A stretch of 64,000 nt of DNA, from positions 2,869,562 to 2,933,561 of the forward strand of contig NZ_OY763421.1 of the NCBI RefSeq assembly GCF_963667555.1, read 5' to 3'. The notes under the pieces are model-generated. The model saw nothing but the letters and a program-made list of their open reading frames with translations. It did no database searches and was not told the origin of the DNA. Origin of the DNA: an uncultured Methanolobus sp. (lineage in GTDB: Archaea; Halobacteriota; Methanosarcinia; Methanosarcinales; Methanosarcinaceae). Below, piece by piece: positions 44,777-53,978 of this stretch. How positions within the stretch are numbered: the stretch's first letter is position 1; every line of letters begins with the position of its first letter. The translations under genes and the position numbers were made by a program.

Positions 44777-46281
44777 GTCTTGGTAGTGTACCACTTAAGT
44801 ACAAGATCAGTATCGACCGTGACCAGTGTATGAAGTGTATGCGCTGTGTCGATAACTGTTCCTATGGCGTTTACAGAGTAGAGGATGACAAGATCCTCAT
44901 TGACTCACGCAAATGTACTGCATGCCATCGCTGTATCTCAATGTGCCCAAGGGATGCTATAATGCTCCAGGAGAGGCCGGTCGACTACCGCAGTCACCCA
45001 CTCTGGACAGTTGAGGCACGTGAAGATGTAATCAACCAGGCACGCACAGGAAAGATAATCCTTGCGGGAATGGGCAATGCAGTTGATTATCCGATCATAT
45101 TTGACAGGCTGTTACTTGATGCATGTCAGGTGACAAACCCAAGTATCGATCCTCTGAGAGAACCAATGGAACTGAGGACATACATTGGAAAGAAGCCTTC
45201 AAAACTCGAATTTACAAAGAACAATGGTGACATTGATCTTAAGACTAAACTTACTCCAAACCTCAAACTTGACACTCCTATTATGGTCGGTCACATGAGC
45301 TATGGTGCTATCAGTCTTCCTGCACAGCTCAGTATTGCAAAGGCAGTAGCAAAGACCGGAACCTTCATGGGAACAGGTGAGGGAGGAATGCACGAGGCGA
45401 TCTATCCATATCAGGACCATTCAATAGTCCAGATCGCATCAGGACGTTTCGGTGTTGATATCGACTATCTTGAGCGTGGTGCAGCCATTGAGATCAAGGT
45501 AGGTCAGGGTGCAAAGCCAGGTATTGGCGGCCACCTTCCGGGAGAGAAGGTCTGTGCAGATGTATCATGCACACGTATGATCCCTCTGGGTTCAGACGCA
45601 ATAAGTCCTGCTCCTCATCATGATATTTACAGTATAGAAGACCTTGCTCAGCTTGTGCGCAGTCTCAAGGAGGCCACAAACTGGGAGAAGCCGGTCTTCG
45701 TTAAGATCGCTGCAGTACACAATGTAGCCGCAATTGCAGCAGGTATCGCAAGATCATCTGCAGATGCAGTTGTAATTGACGGTTTCAAGGGCGGTACAGG
45801 TGCAGCACCAAAGGTCTTCAGGGACAACGTAGGTATCCCAATTGAAGCAGCAATCGCTGCAGTAGACCAGAAACTCAACGACCAGGGTATCAGGAATGAG
45901 GTTTCCATCATAGCCAGTGGTGGTATACGCAACAGCGGTGACCTTGCAAAATCCATTGCACTTGGTGCTGATGCAGTTTACATTGGAACTGCCTCACTCA
46001 TTGCACTTGGATGCCGTGTTTGTGGTAACTGCTACCGTGGACTCTGTCCATGGGGTATCGCAACTCAGAGACCTGAACTTGTCAGTCGTATCGACTCTGA
46101 TGTCGGTGCAGAGAATATTGCAAACCTCATCCACGCATGGACACTTGAACTGAGTGAGCTCATGGGTGCAGCAGGTCTTAACAGTATAGAGAGTCTGCGC
46201 GGCAACCGTGAACGTCTGAGAGGATATATGCTTGATCAGGGATTACTTGATGTCCTCAAAATAGAGTCAATGGGGGCCTGA
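44773..46281 (+). CDS. gltB: Archaeal glutamate synthase, FMN subunit with two ferredoxin clusters
   Basis: The 502-residue product begins with two [4Fe-4S] motifs, CMKCMRCVDNCSYG and CTACHRCISMCPRD, then a GltB-type FMN barrel with GQGAKPGIGGHLPG and IDGFKGGTGAAP. A CRVCGNCYRGLCPWG site near residue 415 fits the 3Fe-4S cluster. It combines 2-oxoglutarate with ammonia using electrons passed through its clusters. It overlaps gltA and is followed by gltC after two bases. Confidence 0.95.
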   Translation: MSLGSVPLKYKISIDRDQCMKCMRCVDNCSYGVYRVEDDKILIDSRKCTACHRCISMCPRDAIMLQERPVDYRSHPLWTVEAREDVINQARTGKIILAGMGNAVDYPIIFDRLLLDACQVTNPSIDPLREPMELRTYIGKKPSKLEFTKNNGDIDLKTKLTPNLKLDTPIMVGHMSYGAISLPAQLSIAKAVAKTGTFMGTGEGGMHEAIYPYQDHSIVQIASGRFGVDIDYLERGAAIEIKVGQGAKPGIGGHLPGEKVCADVSCTRMIPLGSDAISPAPHHDIYSIEDLAQLVRSLKEATNWEKPVFVKIAAVHNVAAIAAGIARSSADAVVIDGFKGGTGAAPKVFRDNVGIPIEAAIAAVDQKLNDQGIRNEVSIIASGGIRNSGDLAKSIALGADAVYIGTASLIALGCRVCGNCYRGLCPWGIATQRPELVSRIDSDVGAENIANLIHAWTLELSELMGAAGLNSIESLRGNRERLRGYMLDQGLLDVLKIESMGA

Positions 46282-46283
46282 AG

Positions 46284-47027
46284 ATGGCAGAACCTTTAGT
46301 AATAGATGTAAAGGGTATGCACTATACCCCTCTTAACAGGCAGATCCGTGAGGCAGTCGCTTCCGGCGTTAAGGAAATAGTTCTCAACAATGTCCTTGGA
46401 CAGCGTTTCATAGGTAACGGCCTGAGGGGTGACGCAAAGATCACCGTTAACGGTGTTCCTGGCGGTGACCTTGGAATGTTCATGAGCGGTCCTGAATGTG
46501 AAGTGTTCGGTGACGCAGAACACGCACCCGGTAATACAATGGACAACGGAGCACTTATTATCCACGGAAGTGCCGGTGACGCAGTGGCTCATAGTATGCG
46601 TGGCGGTAAGGTTTTCGTAAAAGGAAACATCGGTTACCGTGGCGGCATACACATGAAGCAGTATGAGAGCAAGCGTCCTATCCTTGTAATAGGAGGCACA
46701 TCCCATGCGTTCCTTGGTGAATACATGGCCGGTGGACTTATTCTCGTACTCGGTATTGGCCATGAACCTGCAGCACAGGACCGTGGTATTGGTAGTGGTA
46801 TTCACGGCGGCGAGATTATCATCCGTGGCGATGTGAACGATAAGTTGCTCGGAGTAGGTGCAAAGAAGGTTGACTTTACCGAAGAAGACCTGAAAAACCT
46901 CACTCCTGTGATCAAAGAGTTCTGTGAAAGGTTCGATATTGATCCAAAACCTTTCCTGGATACTAACTATTCAAAAATAGTTCCTGCAAGCGCCAGACCA
47001 TTTGCAGGTAAATACACATGGGAGTGA
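46284..47027 (+). CDS. gltC: Archaeal glutamate synthase, GXGXG (alpha-domain) subunit
   Basis: The 247-residue product is the right-handed beta-helix domain (GXGXG family) that closes GltB. It shows repeated Gly-rich turns such as GNGLRGDAKITVNGVPGGDLG, GNTMDNGALIIHGSAGDAVAHSMRGG and IGSGIHGGEIIIRGDV. It belongs to the split glutamate synthase. The last bases overlap the region where the FrhB-like gene starts, so all four genes form one operon. Confidence 0.93.
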   Translation: MAEPLVIDVKGMHYTPLNRQIREAVASGVKEIVLNNVLGQRFIGNGLRGDAKITVNGVPGGDLGMFMSGPECEVFGDAEHAPGNTMDNGALIIHGSAGDAVAHSMRGGKVFVKGNIGYRGGIHMKQYESKRPILVIGGTSHAFLGEYMAGGLILVLGIGHEPAAQDRGIGSGIHGGEIIIRGDVNDKLLGVGAKKVDFTEEDLKNLTPVIKEFCERFDIDPKPFLDTNYSKIVPASARPFAGKYTWE

Positions 47028-47032
47028 TCACA

Positions 47033-48055
47033 ATGGCAGGTAAAAATTATCTTGATCTTAAGGCAGAGATCTGGGACACAGGAAAGTGTGCAGCATGTGG
47101 TGCATGTGTAGCTGTATGCCCGGCAGATGCTATTTATTTCAACATGGGACGTGACTCTACTCATCCTCTTAACAGTGGTTACTGTAAGGATGCAAATGAC
47201 GGAGTTCCATGTGGTGCATGCTATGAAGTGTGCCCGAGAACTGAGAAACCATCATCTGAAGTCCTTGGTGACTACCTTGACATCGTAACTGCAAAGGCAG
47301 AACTGGATGTACCAAGAAAACAGAGCGGTGGTGCTGTGACAGCAATACTGACAAATGCACTTGATGAAGGCATGATCGATGCGGTTGTCACTGTCGTTGA
47401 AGACCCCTGGACACTCAGACCTTCATCTGCTGTAATCACTTCCACCGATGTACTCGTACACCAGGCAGGAAGCCGTTACAACTGGTGGGTTCCTCTGGTA
47501 GCCTCCCTTAAGGAAGCTGTCATGAAGCGCAAGTACACCAACATTGCAGTTGTAGGTGTTCCATGTGTGGTTCAGGCAATGAAACAGATGCGTACAAGCG
47601 ACCTTGATCTGTTGCGCCCATTCAGGAAGAACATCCGTCTTGTAGTGGGACTTTTCTGTACAGAGACATTCGACTACGAGAAGCTCGTGCAGGACAAGCT
47701 CATTGCAGAACACCAGATAGATCCTCTTGACATCATACACTTTGATGTGAAGGGTAAGCTGGAGATAACTCTTAAAGACGGAAGCATGACAGTCATCTCA
47801 CTGAAGGATGTCGAGGACTGTGTCCGTCCGGGATGTCACATATGTACGGATCTCACAGCAGTTGATGCGGACATATCAGCAGGTTCCATTGGCAGCGCCA
47901 AGGGTTACACAACGCTGGTAATACGCAATCCTGTTGGCAAACAGTTCGTTAACAGCGCCGTAAAGAACGGCAAACTGTCACTTGAAAATGATGTAAATCT
48001 GGAATTGGTTGAAAAGCTCTCAAAGAAGAAGCTTGAACGAATGCCAGATGAGTAA
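47033..48055 (+). CDS. FrhB-like F420-binding subunit in the glutamate synthase operon
   Basis: The 340-residue product belongs to the coenzyme F420 hydrogenase/dehydrogenase beta-subunit family. It has an N-terminal [4Fe-4S] motif CAACGACVAVCPADA, a second CGACYEVCPR segment, the family block RKQSGGAVTAILTNALDEG, VGVPCVVQAMKQM, and the late Cys pair CVRPGCHICTDLTA. FrhB relatives carry FAD and pass hydride between F420 and partner proteins. Its place as last gene of the glt operon suggests that it lets F420H2 drive glutamate synthesis; that is inference. ATG 47033 is the start. Confidence 0.9.
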   Translation: MAGKNYLDLKAEIWDTGKCAACGACVAVCPADAIYFNMGRDSTHPLNSGYCKDANDGVPCGACYEVCPRTEKPSSEVLGDYLDIVTAKAELDVPRKQSGGAVTAILTNALDEGMIDAVVTVVEDPWTLRPSSAVITSTDVLVHQAGSRYNWWVPLVASLKEAVMKRKYTNIAVVGVPCVVQAMKQMRTSDLDLLRPFRKNIRLVVGLFCTETFDYEKLVQDKLIAEHQIDPLDIIHFDVKGKLEITLKDGSMTVISLKDVEDCVRPGCHICTDLTAVDADISAGSIGSAKGYTTLVIRNPVGKQFVNSAVKNGKLSLENDVNLELVEKLSKKKLERMPDE

Positions 48056-48078
48056 ACAAAAACGAAAATAATGTTTAT

Positions 48079-48147
48079 GGACACGGTGCCTATCCACTTC
48101 CTCTATTCTTCCTAACCATGCAATAGGCACTGTGTCCTGTCTTTTTT
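48079..48147 (+). terminator. Long-stem terminator of the glutamate synthase operon
   Basis: GGACACGGTGCCTAT (48079-48093) pairs with ATAGGCACTGTGTCC (48123-48137) over 15 base pairs with one G-U. A 29-base pyrimidine-rich loop separates the arms, and a T6 tract follows at 48142-48147. Confidence 0.65.
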
Positions 48148-48265
48148 CAATCAAAGCGGCTGACCTTTCAGAATTTATCTACAGGCTTTCCGCGATGATA
48201 AGGATTTTTCAGGAAGAGCCCTCTTATCGAGACTCTGATGCTATATTATTGTTTTGCATATTTTG

Positions 48266-48772
48266 CTATACAATTTTCTTTTTGTAATATATCGTATCTA
48301 TGCCGTTACCTCTGTCATTAAGGATTATCGCATAAGGGCAATATCCGAGTGACTCATAGAATCTTATTGCTGAAGGATTGCCAGACCAGGTGCAGAGATA
48401 TATTCTATCAATGCCTGTCCCTGCAAGTTCTTCTTCCAGTCGCATACATAGCGCTTTACTGATGCCTGAATTCCTATGATCTGGATGTGTTGCAAGAAAA
48501 TTGATGTAGGCACTATCGTGTCCTTTCCAGTTTCTTGTGCAACCTATCATCCCGATGAATCCTTCTAGCCGGGAATCCTCCTCGTAAACATTTGGTTCTG
48601 CAACAAGAAAATTTGATTCATCCGTGTCCAGACACCTTTTAACCCTTTCAGGTATGCCTGCTCCTCTCTGACTAAGCGGAGGATAGAACTCTTCATCCAC
48701 AAGTTCAATGAAGCTCGTAACCTGCAGCTTGTCAGCTTTGCTGGCATACCTGATGGAAAATCCTTCAACCAT
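48266..48772 (-). CDS. GNAT-family N-acetyltransferase
   Basis: The 168-residue product has the acetyl-CoA loop THPDHRNSGISKALCMRLEEEL near residue 95 and the C-terminal GNAT signature AIRFYESLGYCPYAIIL. The substrate is unknown. It starts two bases after the stop of the second glutamine synthetase, so the two are likely cotranscribed. Confidence 0.85.
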   Translation of the reverse strand: MVEGFSIRYASKADKLQVTSFIELVDEEFYPPLSQRGAGIPERVKRCLDTDESNFLVAEPNVYEEDSRLEGFIGMIGCTRNWKGHDSAYINFLATHPDHRNSGISKALCMRLEEELAGTGIDRIYLCTWSGNPSAIRFYESLGYCPYAIILNDRGNGIDTIYYKKKIV

Positions 48773-48774
48773 TT

Positions 48775-50103
48775 TTAAATAGTGTTAAGGTAACGCTGTA
48801 TCTCCCAATCATGCACCTGGGTTCTGTATGCGTCCCACTCGGCCCTTGCAAGTCTCAGGATGTTGTCATGGACATGTGCACCAAGTGTGTTTTTAAGAAG
48901 TTCATCCTTTTCCAGGTAATCTGCACTTTCACTGATGGTAGATGGCAACGTATCAATACCTCTTTCTTCACGCTCTTCTTTTGTCAGGTCAAAAACATTG
49001 TAGTCCATGATCTTTCCCGGGTCCATCTTGTTCTTTATTCCGTCAAGACCAGCGGCAAGAATGGCTGCAAATGTCAGATACGGGTTGCATGAGGGGTCAG
49101 GACTTCTGAGTTCCACTCTTGTGCTTTTTCCCCTTGCCGAAGGTATTCGTATAAGTGAACTGCGGTTTGCACCTGACCATGTGATATAGACCGGTGCCTC
49201 ATAGCCGGGAATAAGCCTCTTGTATGAGTTTACAAGCGGATTTGAGATGCATGAGATCGCTTTGATATGTTTCAGAACGCCTGCAATGAATTGTCTGGTA
49301 GTTTCACTTATCTGCATTTCTCCATTTTTATCATAAAATGCATTCTCATCACCTTTTGAAAGGGAGAGGTTAACATGCATTCCGGAACCATTCTCAAGAG
49401 CTATGGGCTTTGGCATAAATGTTGCATGAAGGCCATGCAGTTTTGCAATAGTCCTCGTGACATATTTGAATGTCATCACATTATCGGCCGTTGTCAGTGC
49501 ATCTCCATATTTGAAATCTATTTCATGCTGACCGAAGGCAACTTCGTGATGTGATGCCTCAATATCAAAATTAAGATCAGTAAGCGTCAACACGATATCT
49601 CTTCGGATATCTTCTGCGAGATCGGTTGGTGCAAACTCAAAATATCTTCCATAGTCATGGGGAGTTGTTGTTGCTTTTCCGTCAACTTTTTCAAAAAGGA
49701 AAAATTCCAGTTCAGGACCTACATTCAGGGAAAATCCCATCTCTTCTGCTTCTTTCATCACCTTTTTGAGCACATAGCGCGGATCAGCTTCGAAACTTCT
49801 TCCATCCGGTCTCTCTATGTCACAGATTATCCTTGCAACTCCGCCTTTGTCCTTACTCCATGGGAGTATTGCGAAAGTTCTGACATCAGGTTTTAATGTC
49901 ATGTCCGATTCGTCTATCCTGACAAAACCCTCGATGGACGATCCGTCAAAGTATATTCCACTTGTTAGTGCTTTTTCTATCTGGGTTACAGGGATTTCAA
50001 CATCTTTGACCACTCCCTGTATGTCTGTAAACTGCAAACGTATGAATTTCACGTTATGCATTTCAATGGCTTTGATAACATCTTCCTTATTGCAAATTAT
50101 CAT
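48775..50103 (-). CDS. glnA2: Second glutamine synthetase, type I
   Basis: The 442-residue paralogue has FDGSSIEGF, GPELEFFLF, EASHHEVAFGQHE and LENGSGMHVN, so the metal and substrate sites are intact. A loop near residue 165 (EKVDGKATTTPHD) differs from the first enzyme. ATG 50103 has AGGCGATCA upstream; a longer frame to 50211 is unlikely. An acetyltransferase gene is coupled downstream. It may be a true GS or a relative that uses another amine. Confidence 0.9.
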   Translation of the reverse strand: MIICNKEDVIKAIEMHNVKFIRLQFTDIQGVVKDVEIPVTQIEKALTSGIYFDGSSIEGFVRIDESDMTLKPDVRTFAILPWSKDKGGVARIICDIERPDGRSFEADPRYVLKKVMKEAEEMGFSLNVGPELEFFLFEKVDGKATTTPHDYGRYFEFAPTDLAEDIRRDIVLTLTDLNFDIEASHHEVAFGQHEIDFKYGDALTTADNVMTFKYVTRTIAKLHGLHATFMPKPIALENGSGMHVNLSLSKGDENAFYDKNGEMQISETTRQFIAGVLKHIKAISCISNPLVNSYKRLIPGYEAPVYITWSGANRSSLIRIPSARGKSTRVELRSPDPSCNPYLTFAAILAAGLDGIKNKMDPGKIMDYNVFDLTKEEREERGIDTLPSTISESADYLEKDELLKNTLGAHVHDNILRLARAEWDAYRTQVHDWEIQRYLNTI

Positions 50104-50398
50104 TTGATCGCCTGCTATTCTTCCTCTATGTTTTGCACATGCAATGCAAAATTGTTTTAGGCTATCTAAGTTCATGGAGTTATAGTTTGCTGTAAAAACT
50201 TGTTTTATCAAATTCCACTACACGACTGTTCATATTTTTGTAAATGTCTTATGGGGGTCTTTCAAAAGATAATATCTATTTTTATTTCACCAAAATATGT
50301 AACTAAAGTAGTTAGGGCAAAATATATACTGTCTTTTTTTATTTTCTTTCTTCAATATACAGATATATCTAAATAATGGTTGTAGGCAAGAGGTTGCT

Positions 50399-50473
50399 GG
50401 ATAACGGTATTGAGTGTGAGAATATCTGCCAAAATAAAAACATATATATAATCGTACAAGCCAACCGTTATCC
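50399..50473 (+). promoter_or_regulatory. Promoter of the second GltB-like gene flanked by a 10-bp inverted repeat
   Basis: GGATAACGGT at 50399-50408 is repeated in reverse complement as ACCGTTATCC at 50464-50473. The TATA box TATATATAAT lies between them at about 50443-50452. The downstream arm sits at the expected transcript start. The 90-base leader that follows can fold through TTTTCC/GGAAAA (50484-50504) and GGTC/GACC. Confidence 0.5.
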
Positions 50474-50563
50474 TACTATTATTTTTCCAAATGGTTAGGA
50501 AAAGGTCGGAGGTAGGAAGACCGGCCTGAAAAATAGTATTGTAATAGAGGAAGTGACTAAAGC

Positions 50564-52156
50564 ATGGGTAACCTTAGGAGACCAAACTCAAATGACGCTA
50601 CTCAGACCTTTAACAGGTCAAAGAGCGTGGTACCGATGTCAGGACTCTGTACACGTTGTGTGGACGGATGTCGTGGCAATTGTGAAATTTTTAAATCTTC
50701 ATTCAGGGGACGTGAAGTCCTGTACCCAGGACCCTTCGGGGAAATAACAGCCGGTGCAGACAAAGACTATCCAATAGACTACTCCCATCTTAACATTCAG
50801 GGATATGCTGTTGGAGCTATCGGTATGCCAGAAGGTATGGTGCCAGGCCCTGAAACCGCAAGATTCCCAAATGTCAATACTGAAACAGAATACGGATGGG
50901 ACAAGAAGGTCAAGATGAAGGTTCCGATATTTACCGGAGCACTGGGTTCAACAGAGATCGCAAGAAAGAACTGGGAACATTTCGCAGTTGGTGCAGCCAT
51001 TTCAGGTGTCACCATTGTCTGTGGTGAAAATGTTTGTGGTATTGATCCCGGACTTAAAAGAGGCAGTGACGGGCTTGTAACTGAATCTCCTGAAATGGAC
51101 CGCAGGATCGAACTTTACAAGAAGTTCTACGATGGCTACGGTGAAATGCTCGTCCAGATGAATGTGGAAGACACAAATCTTGGTGTTGCAGAATACCTTT
51201 CCAGCAAACATGAGATGGACACCATTGAACTGAAGTGGGGACAGGGTGCAAAATGTATTGGTGGAGAAATAAAGGTCAAAGAACTTGAACGTGCAATTGA
51301 GCTCAAAAAGAGAGGCTACATTGTAACACCTGATCCTGAACTTGCATCAGTGCAGGAAGCTTACAAGGTTGGTGCAATAAGAGAATTTGAAAGACACTCA
51401 AGGCTTGGATTTGTAACCGAAGAAGGATTCCATGCAGAGTGTGACAGACTCAGAGACCTTGGTTTTAAGCGCATAACCTTAAAGACCGGTGCTTATTCAA
51501 TGGCAGAAACTGCAATGGCACTCAAATACAGTTCAGATGCAAAAATTGACCTGCTTACCTACGATGGTGCACCTGGTGGAACCGGAATGAGCCCATGGCC
51601 AATGATGGAGGAATGGGGAACACCAACATTCTACCTGCAGTCACTTGTATACGAGTTTGCAGAGAAAATCAAATCCAAGGGCAAGAGAGTACCAGACCTT
51701 GCAATGGCCGGTGGATTCTCAACAGAGGATGGCATTTATAAGGTTCTTGCAATGGGTGCTCCATACTTCAAAGCAGTCTGCATGGGCCGTGGCCTTATGA
51801 TCCCTGGAATGGTGGGTAAGAACATCGGCAAGTGGCTTGAGGAAGGGGATCTTCCAAAGACCGTATCCGAATTTGGACACAGAAAAGAAGAGATCTTTGT
51901 TCACTATGAGGAACTCGAAGAACGCTATGGAAGCGAGATAGATGATATTCCACTGGGTGCTATTGGTATTTACTCCTACGCCCAGAAAACAAAGGTCGGA
52001 CTCCAGCAACTCATGGCAGGTTCCAGAAGGTTCAATACCAGCACTCTCTCACGTAAGGATCTCATGGCACTTACTGAAGAAGCAGCAAAGGTATCAGGAA
52101 TTGCCTATGTCATGGAAGCATACAGGGATATTGCAGAAGAGATCCTTGACGGATAA
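50564..52156 (+). CDS. GltB-like FMN protein with N-terminal cysteine cluster
   Basis: The 530-residue product has the FMN barrel of glutamate synthases (GQGAKCIGGEIKV, TYDGAPGGTGMSPWP, LAMAGGFSTEDGI). It lacks the CX5C-type 3Fe-4S cysteines and the ferredoxin domain of the other GltB in this window. Instead it has a short N-terminal motif CTRCVDGCRGNC, spaced CX2CX3CX3C, likely for a cluster. It has no glutaminase or GXGXG domain. It may take ammonia and electrons from partners, or act on another 2-oxo acid. It is monocistronic and ends in a clear terminator. Confidence 0.85.
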   Translation: MGNLRRPNSNDATQTFNRSKSVVPMSGLCTRCVDGCRGNCEIFKSSFRGREVLYPGPFGEITAGADKDYPIDYSHLNIQGYAVGAIGMPEGMVPGPETARFPNVNTETEYGWDKKVKMKVPIFTGALGSTEIARKNWEHFAVGAAISGVTIVCGENVCGIDPGLKRGSDGLVTESPEMDRRIELYKKFYDGYGEMLVQMNVEDTNLGVAEYLSSKHEMDTIELKWGQGAKCIGGEIKVKELERAIELKKRGYIVTPDPELASVQEAYKVGAIREFERHSRLGFVTEEGFHAECDRLRDLGFKRITLKTGAYSMAETAMALKYSSDAKIDLLTYDGAPGGTGMSPWPMMEEWGTPTFYLQSLVYEFAEKIKSKGKRVPDLAMAGGFSTEDGIYKVLAMGAPYFKAVCMGRGLMIPGMVGKNIGKWLEEGDLPKTVSEFGHRKEEIFVHYEELEERYGSEIDDIPLGAIGIYSYAQKTKVGLQQLMAGSRRFNTSTLSRKDLMALTEEAAKVSGIAYVMEAYRDIAEEILDG

Positions 52157-52185
52157 AAAAGTAAGCTAAATGCTTACTTTTTATT
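52157..52185 (+). terminator. Hairpin terminator after the GltB-like gene
   Basis: AAAAGTAAGC pairs with GCTTACTTTT (52157-52181) across the loop TAAAT, right after the stop codon. T-rich sequence follows. Confidence 0.7.
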
Positions 52186-52247
52186 TATTTATTAATTGTT
52201 TTTGCAAGTGCTTTTTTTAAAACGGAAATTTAAAAATAAGGAACTGA

Positions 52248-52967
52248 TCAAACGAATTTCAGACTTACGTCCTTCATCTCGTTCCTTGCGGCTACATTGA
52301 TAAGCAGTGGTGTAAGGGACTCGATCATTCCGGCAGTCTCAAGCGGCCCGATGTCAAGCGGTCTCATGTTAGAGATATCCTTTACAAGACCGAATACGAC
52401 TTCCTTTGCATGCATGGAGTTTCCGCACACGCCAATGTCATAATCAAGTTCCATCTCAAGGTTTGCCAGTTTTCTCGCAGGCACTGTGTGGAAAGCTGCA
52501 ACAAGTTCGGTGCTCTCAGGGATCATTGTAAATATCTCCTGGGCGGCACTTCCAAGTTCGGGCATTGAGAAACAGAAATATTCAGTATTGAAATCCTTAC
52601 TCTCTATGGCTTCTCGTGGATAATTACTGCCTGGGCTGATGTAACATGAATTCCTCTCCATAGGAACGACAACACTAATGACTATCTTGTTCTCGATGGC
52701 AGGTTTTATAAGGTCCATTACAGGAGCAAGCTGATTATACCTGATGGCAACAACGATTATCTCTGCTTTTTCGGCGGCTGTCTTGTTATCAGTACCTGTT
52801 ATACTTGTTTTATGTCCGTGCTTTTCAAGTATCTCGTTGTATTCTGATGCAACCGCTTTGGCTTTATCCTGCTCTCTGGAACCGATTATTATCTCATGTT
52901 TCTGGCCCCATCGCAGTGCAAAACCCTTGCCAATATTACCTGTGCCTCCAAGTATTGCAATTTTCAT
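52248..52967 (-). CDS. npdG: F420H2:NADP+ oxidoreductase
   Basis: The 239-residue product begins with the NADP Rossmann motif ILGGTGNIGKGFALRW and has IIIGSREQDKAKAVA, VVAIRYNQLAPVMD and the later SMPELGSAAQEIF block, as in Fno/NpdG. It moves hydride between F420H2 and NADP+ to supply NADPH. AGGAG precedes the ATG. It lies beside the glutamate synthase genes, which supports an F420-based redox theme. Confidence 0.92.
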   Translation of the reverse strand: MKIAILGGTGNIGKGFALRWGQKHEIIIGSREQDKAKAVASEYNEILEKHGHKTSITGTDNKTAAEKAEIIVVAIRYNQLAPVMDLIKPAIENKIVISVVVPMERNSCYISPGSNYPREAIESKDFNTEYFCFSMPELGSAAQEIFTMIPESTELVAAFHTVPARKLANLEMELDYDIGVCGNSMHAKEVVFGLVKDISNMRPLDIGPLETAGMIESLTPLLINVAARNEMKDVSLKFV

Positions 52968-53252
52968 GACATTTCTCCTGCTGTAATAGGAATATTACCA
53001 TAATCTACTGTATGTTAACGTTTTTGGTAATTATCCGTAGAGAATAATTGACTGTGTTAATCAGTGTCATGGTATTTATAGTAACTCCTATTAATATTGT
53101 CATCAAGAGTATTTATTTTATGCCATATATCAAAGAAAATCAATAAAAAAATGAGTTCTATTGAATAACAGGAATATTTACCTGATACCGGACGGATCAG
53201 GAAATCCGGTACAGGTAGACATTAATTTTGACTAATTATTACAGAGGATTCT

Positions 53253-53882
53253 TTAAAAGAGTCCCTTGATCATGTTGATAAGACCGCTGAGAAGTCCTGT
53301 GCTTTCTTCGGTTGAGTCTGTTGTGGTATCTACACTGCCGGAATCATCATCAGTAGATTCTTCGCCCGGTCTTCCCATCTGAGCTCCATCGTCCATACTT
53401 CTATTTCCTGGGAATTCTCCGTCTGTTGCTCCTTCAGGTGCCTGCATGGTTCCATTTCCATTCATCATGCCTTGACCATCCATAGATCTCATATCTCCAC
53501 CTTCTCCGCCAGGACCATTCTGCTGCATCAGGGATTCACGTACTTCTTCCGGTGCATCCTCTATTAAAGACCTGAACTCTTCCATTATGTCCTCAACAGC
53601 ATCTTCATCATCAGTATCTTCAAGTTCTGTTTTCAGAGACTCCATCTGCTCAAGAAGGTTGTCTATGGATTCCAGTGTGTCCTCATCGTCTGTTTCAGAC
53701 TGAAGGGTGGTAAGTGCATCTATATTGTTCTCAATCATTTCAAGTGTCATTTCTTTCATTTGTGCAGCATCCATCTGTGGCATTTCCATGCTGTCACTGT
53801 CTTCCAGGGCATAGACTCCCGGAATTGCGGTGCTGAACATTATCATCAGTAAAGCGAATGATATCGTTAACTCTCTTCTCAT
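53253..53882 (-). CDS. Secreted acidic coiled-coil protein with Met/Gly-rich region
   Basis: The 209-residue product has a signal peptide (ELTISFALLMIMFSTAIPGVYA). An acidic helical part with repeated DDED follows, then a Gly/Met/Pro-rich region, GPGGEGGDMRSMDGQGMMNG, and a Ser/Thr/Asp-rich stalk. A short hydrophobic C-terminus (GLLSGLINMIKGLF) may hold it at the membrane. I know of no family. AAAGGAG lies before the ATG. The preceding gene on the strand encodes a related type of protein. Confidence 0.75.
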   Translation of the reverse strand: MRRELTISFALLMIMFSTAIPGVYALEDSDSMEMPQMDAAQMKEMTLEMIENNIDALTTLQSETDDEDTLESIDNLLEQMESLKTELEDTDDEDAVEDIMEEFRSLIEDAPEEVRESLMQQNGPGGEGGDMRSMDGQGMMNGNGTMQAPEGATDGEFPGNRSMDDGAQMGRPGEESTDDDSGSVDTTTDSTEESTGLLSGLINMIKGLF

Positions 53883-53978
53883 GTTAAAACTCCTTTAATT
53901 TAGATTATGAGATAGGAAAAGATCCTATCTCATAGAGGTTGGTGGGTAGTGATTATTTCACAGACTATTCCGTATGTT

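Noticed and set aside
50104-50211. N-terminal extension of the second glutamine synthetase
   Set aside because: The added residues do not match the family and a ribosome site lies before ATG 50103.
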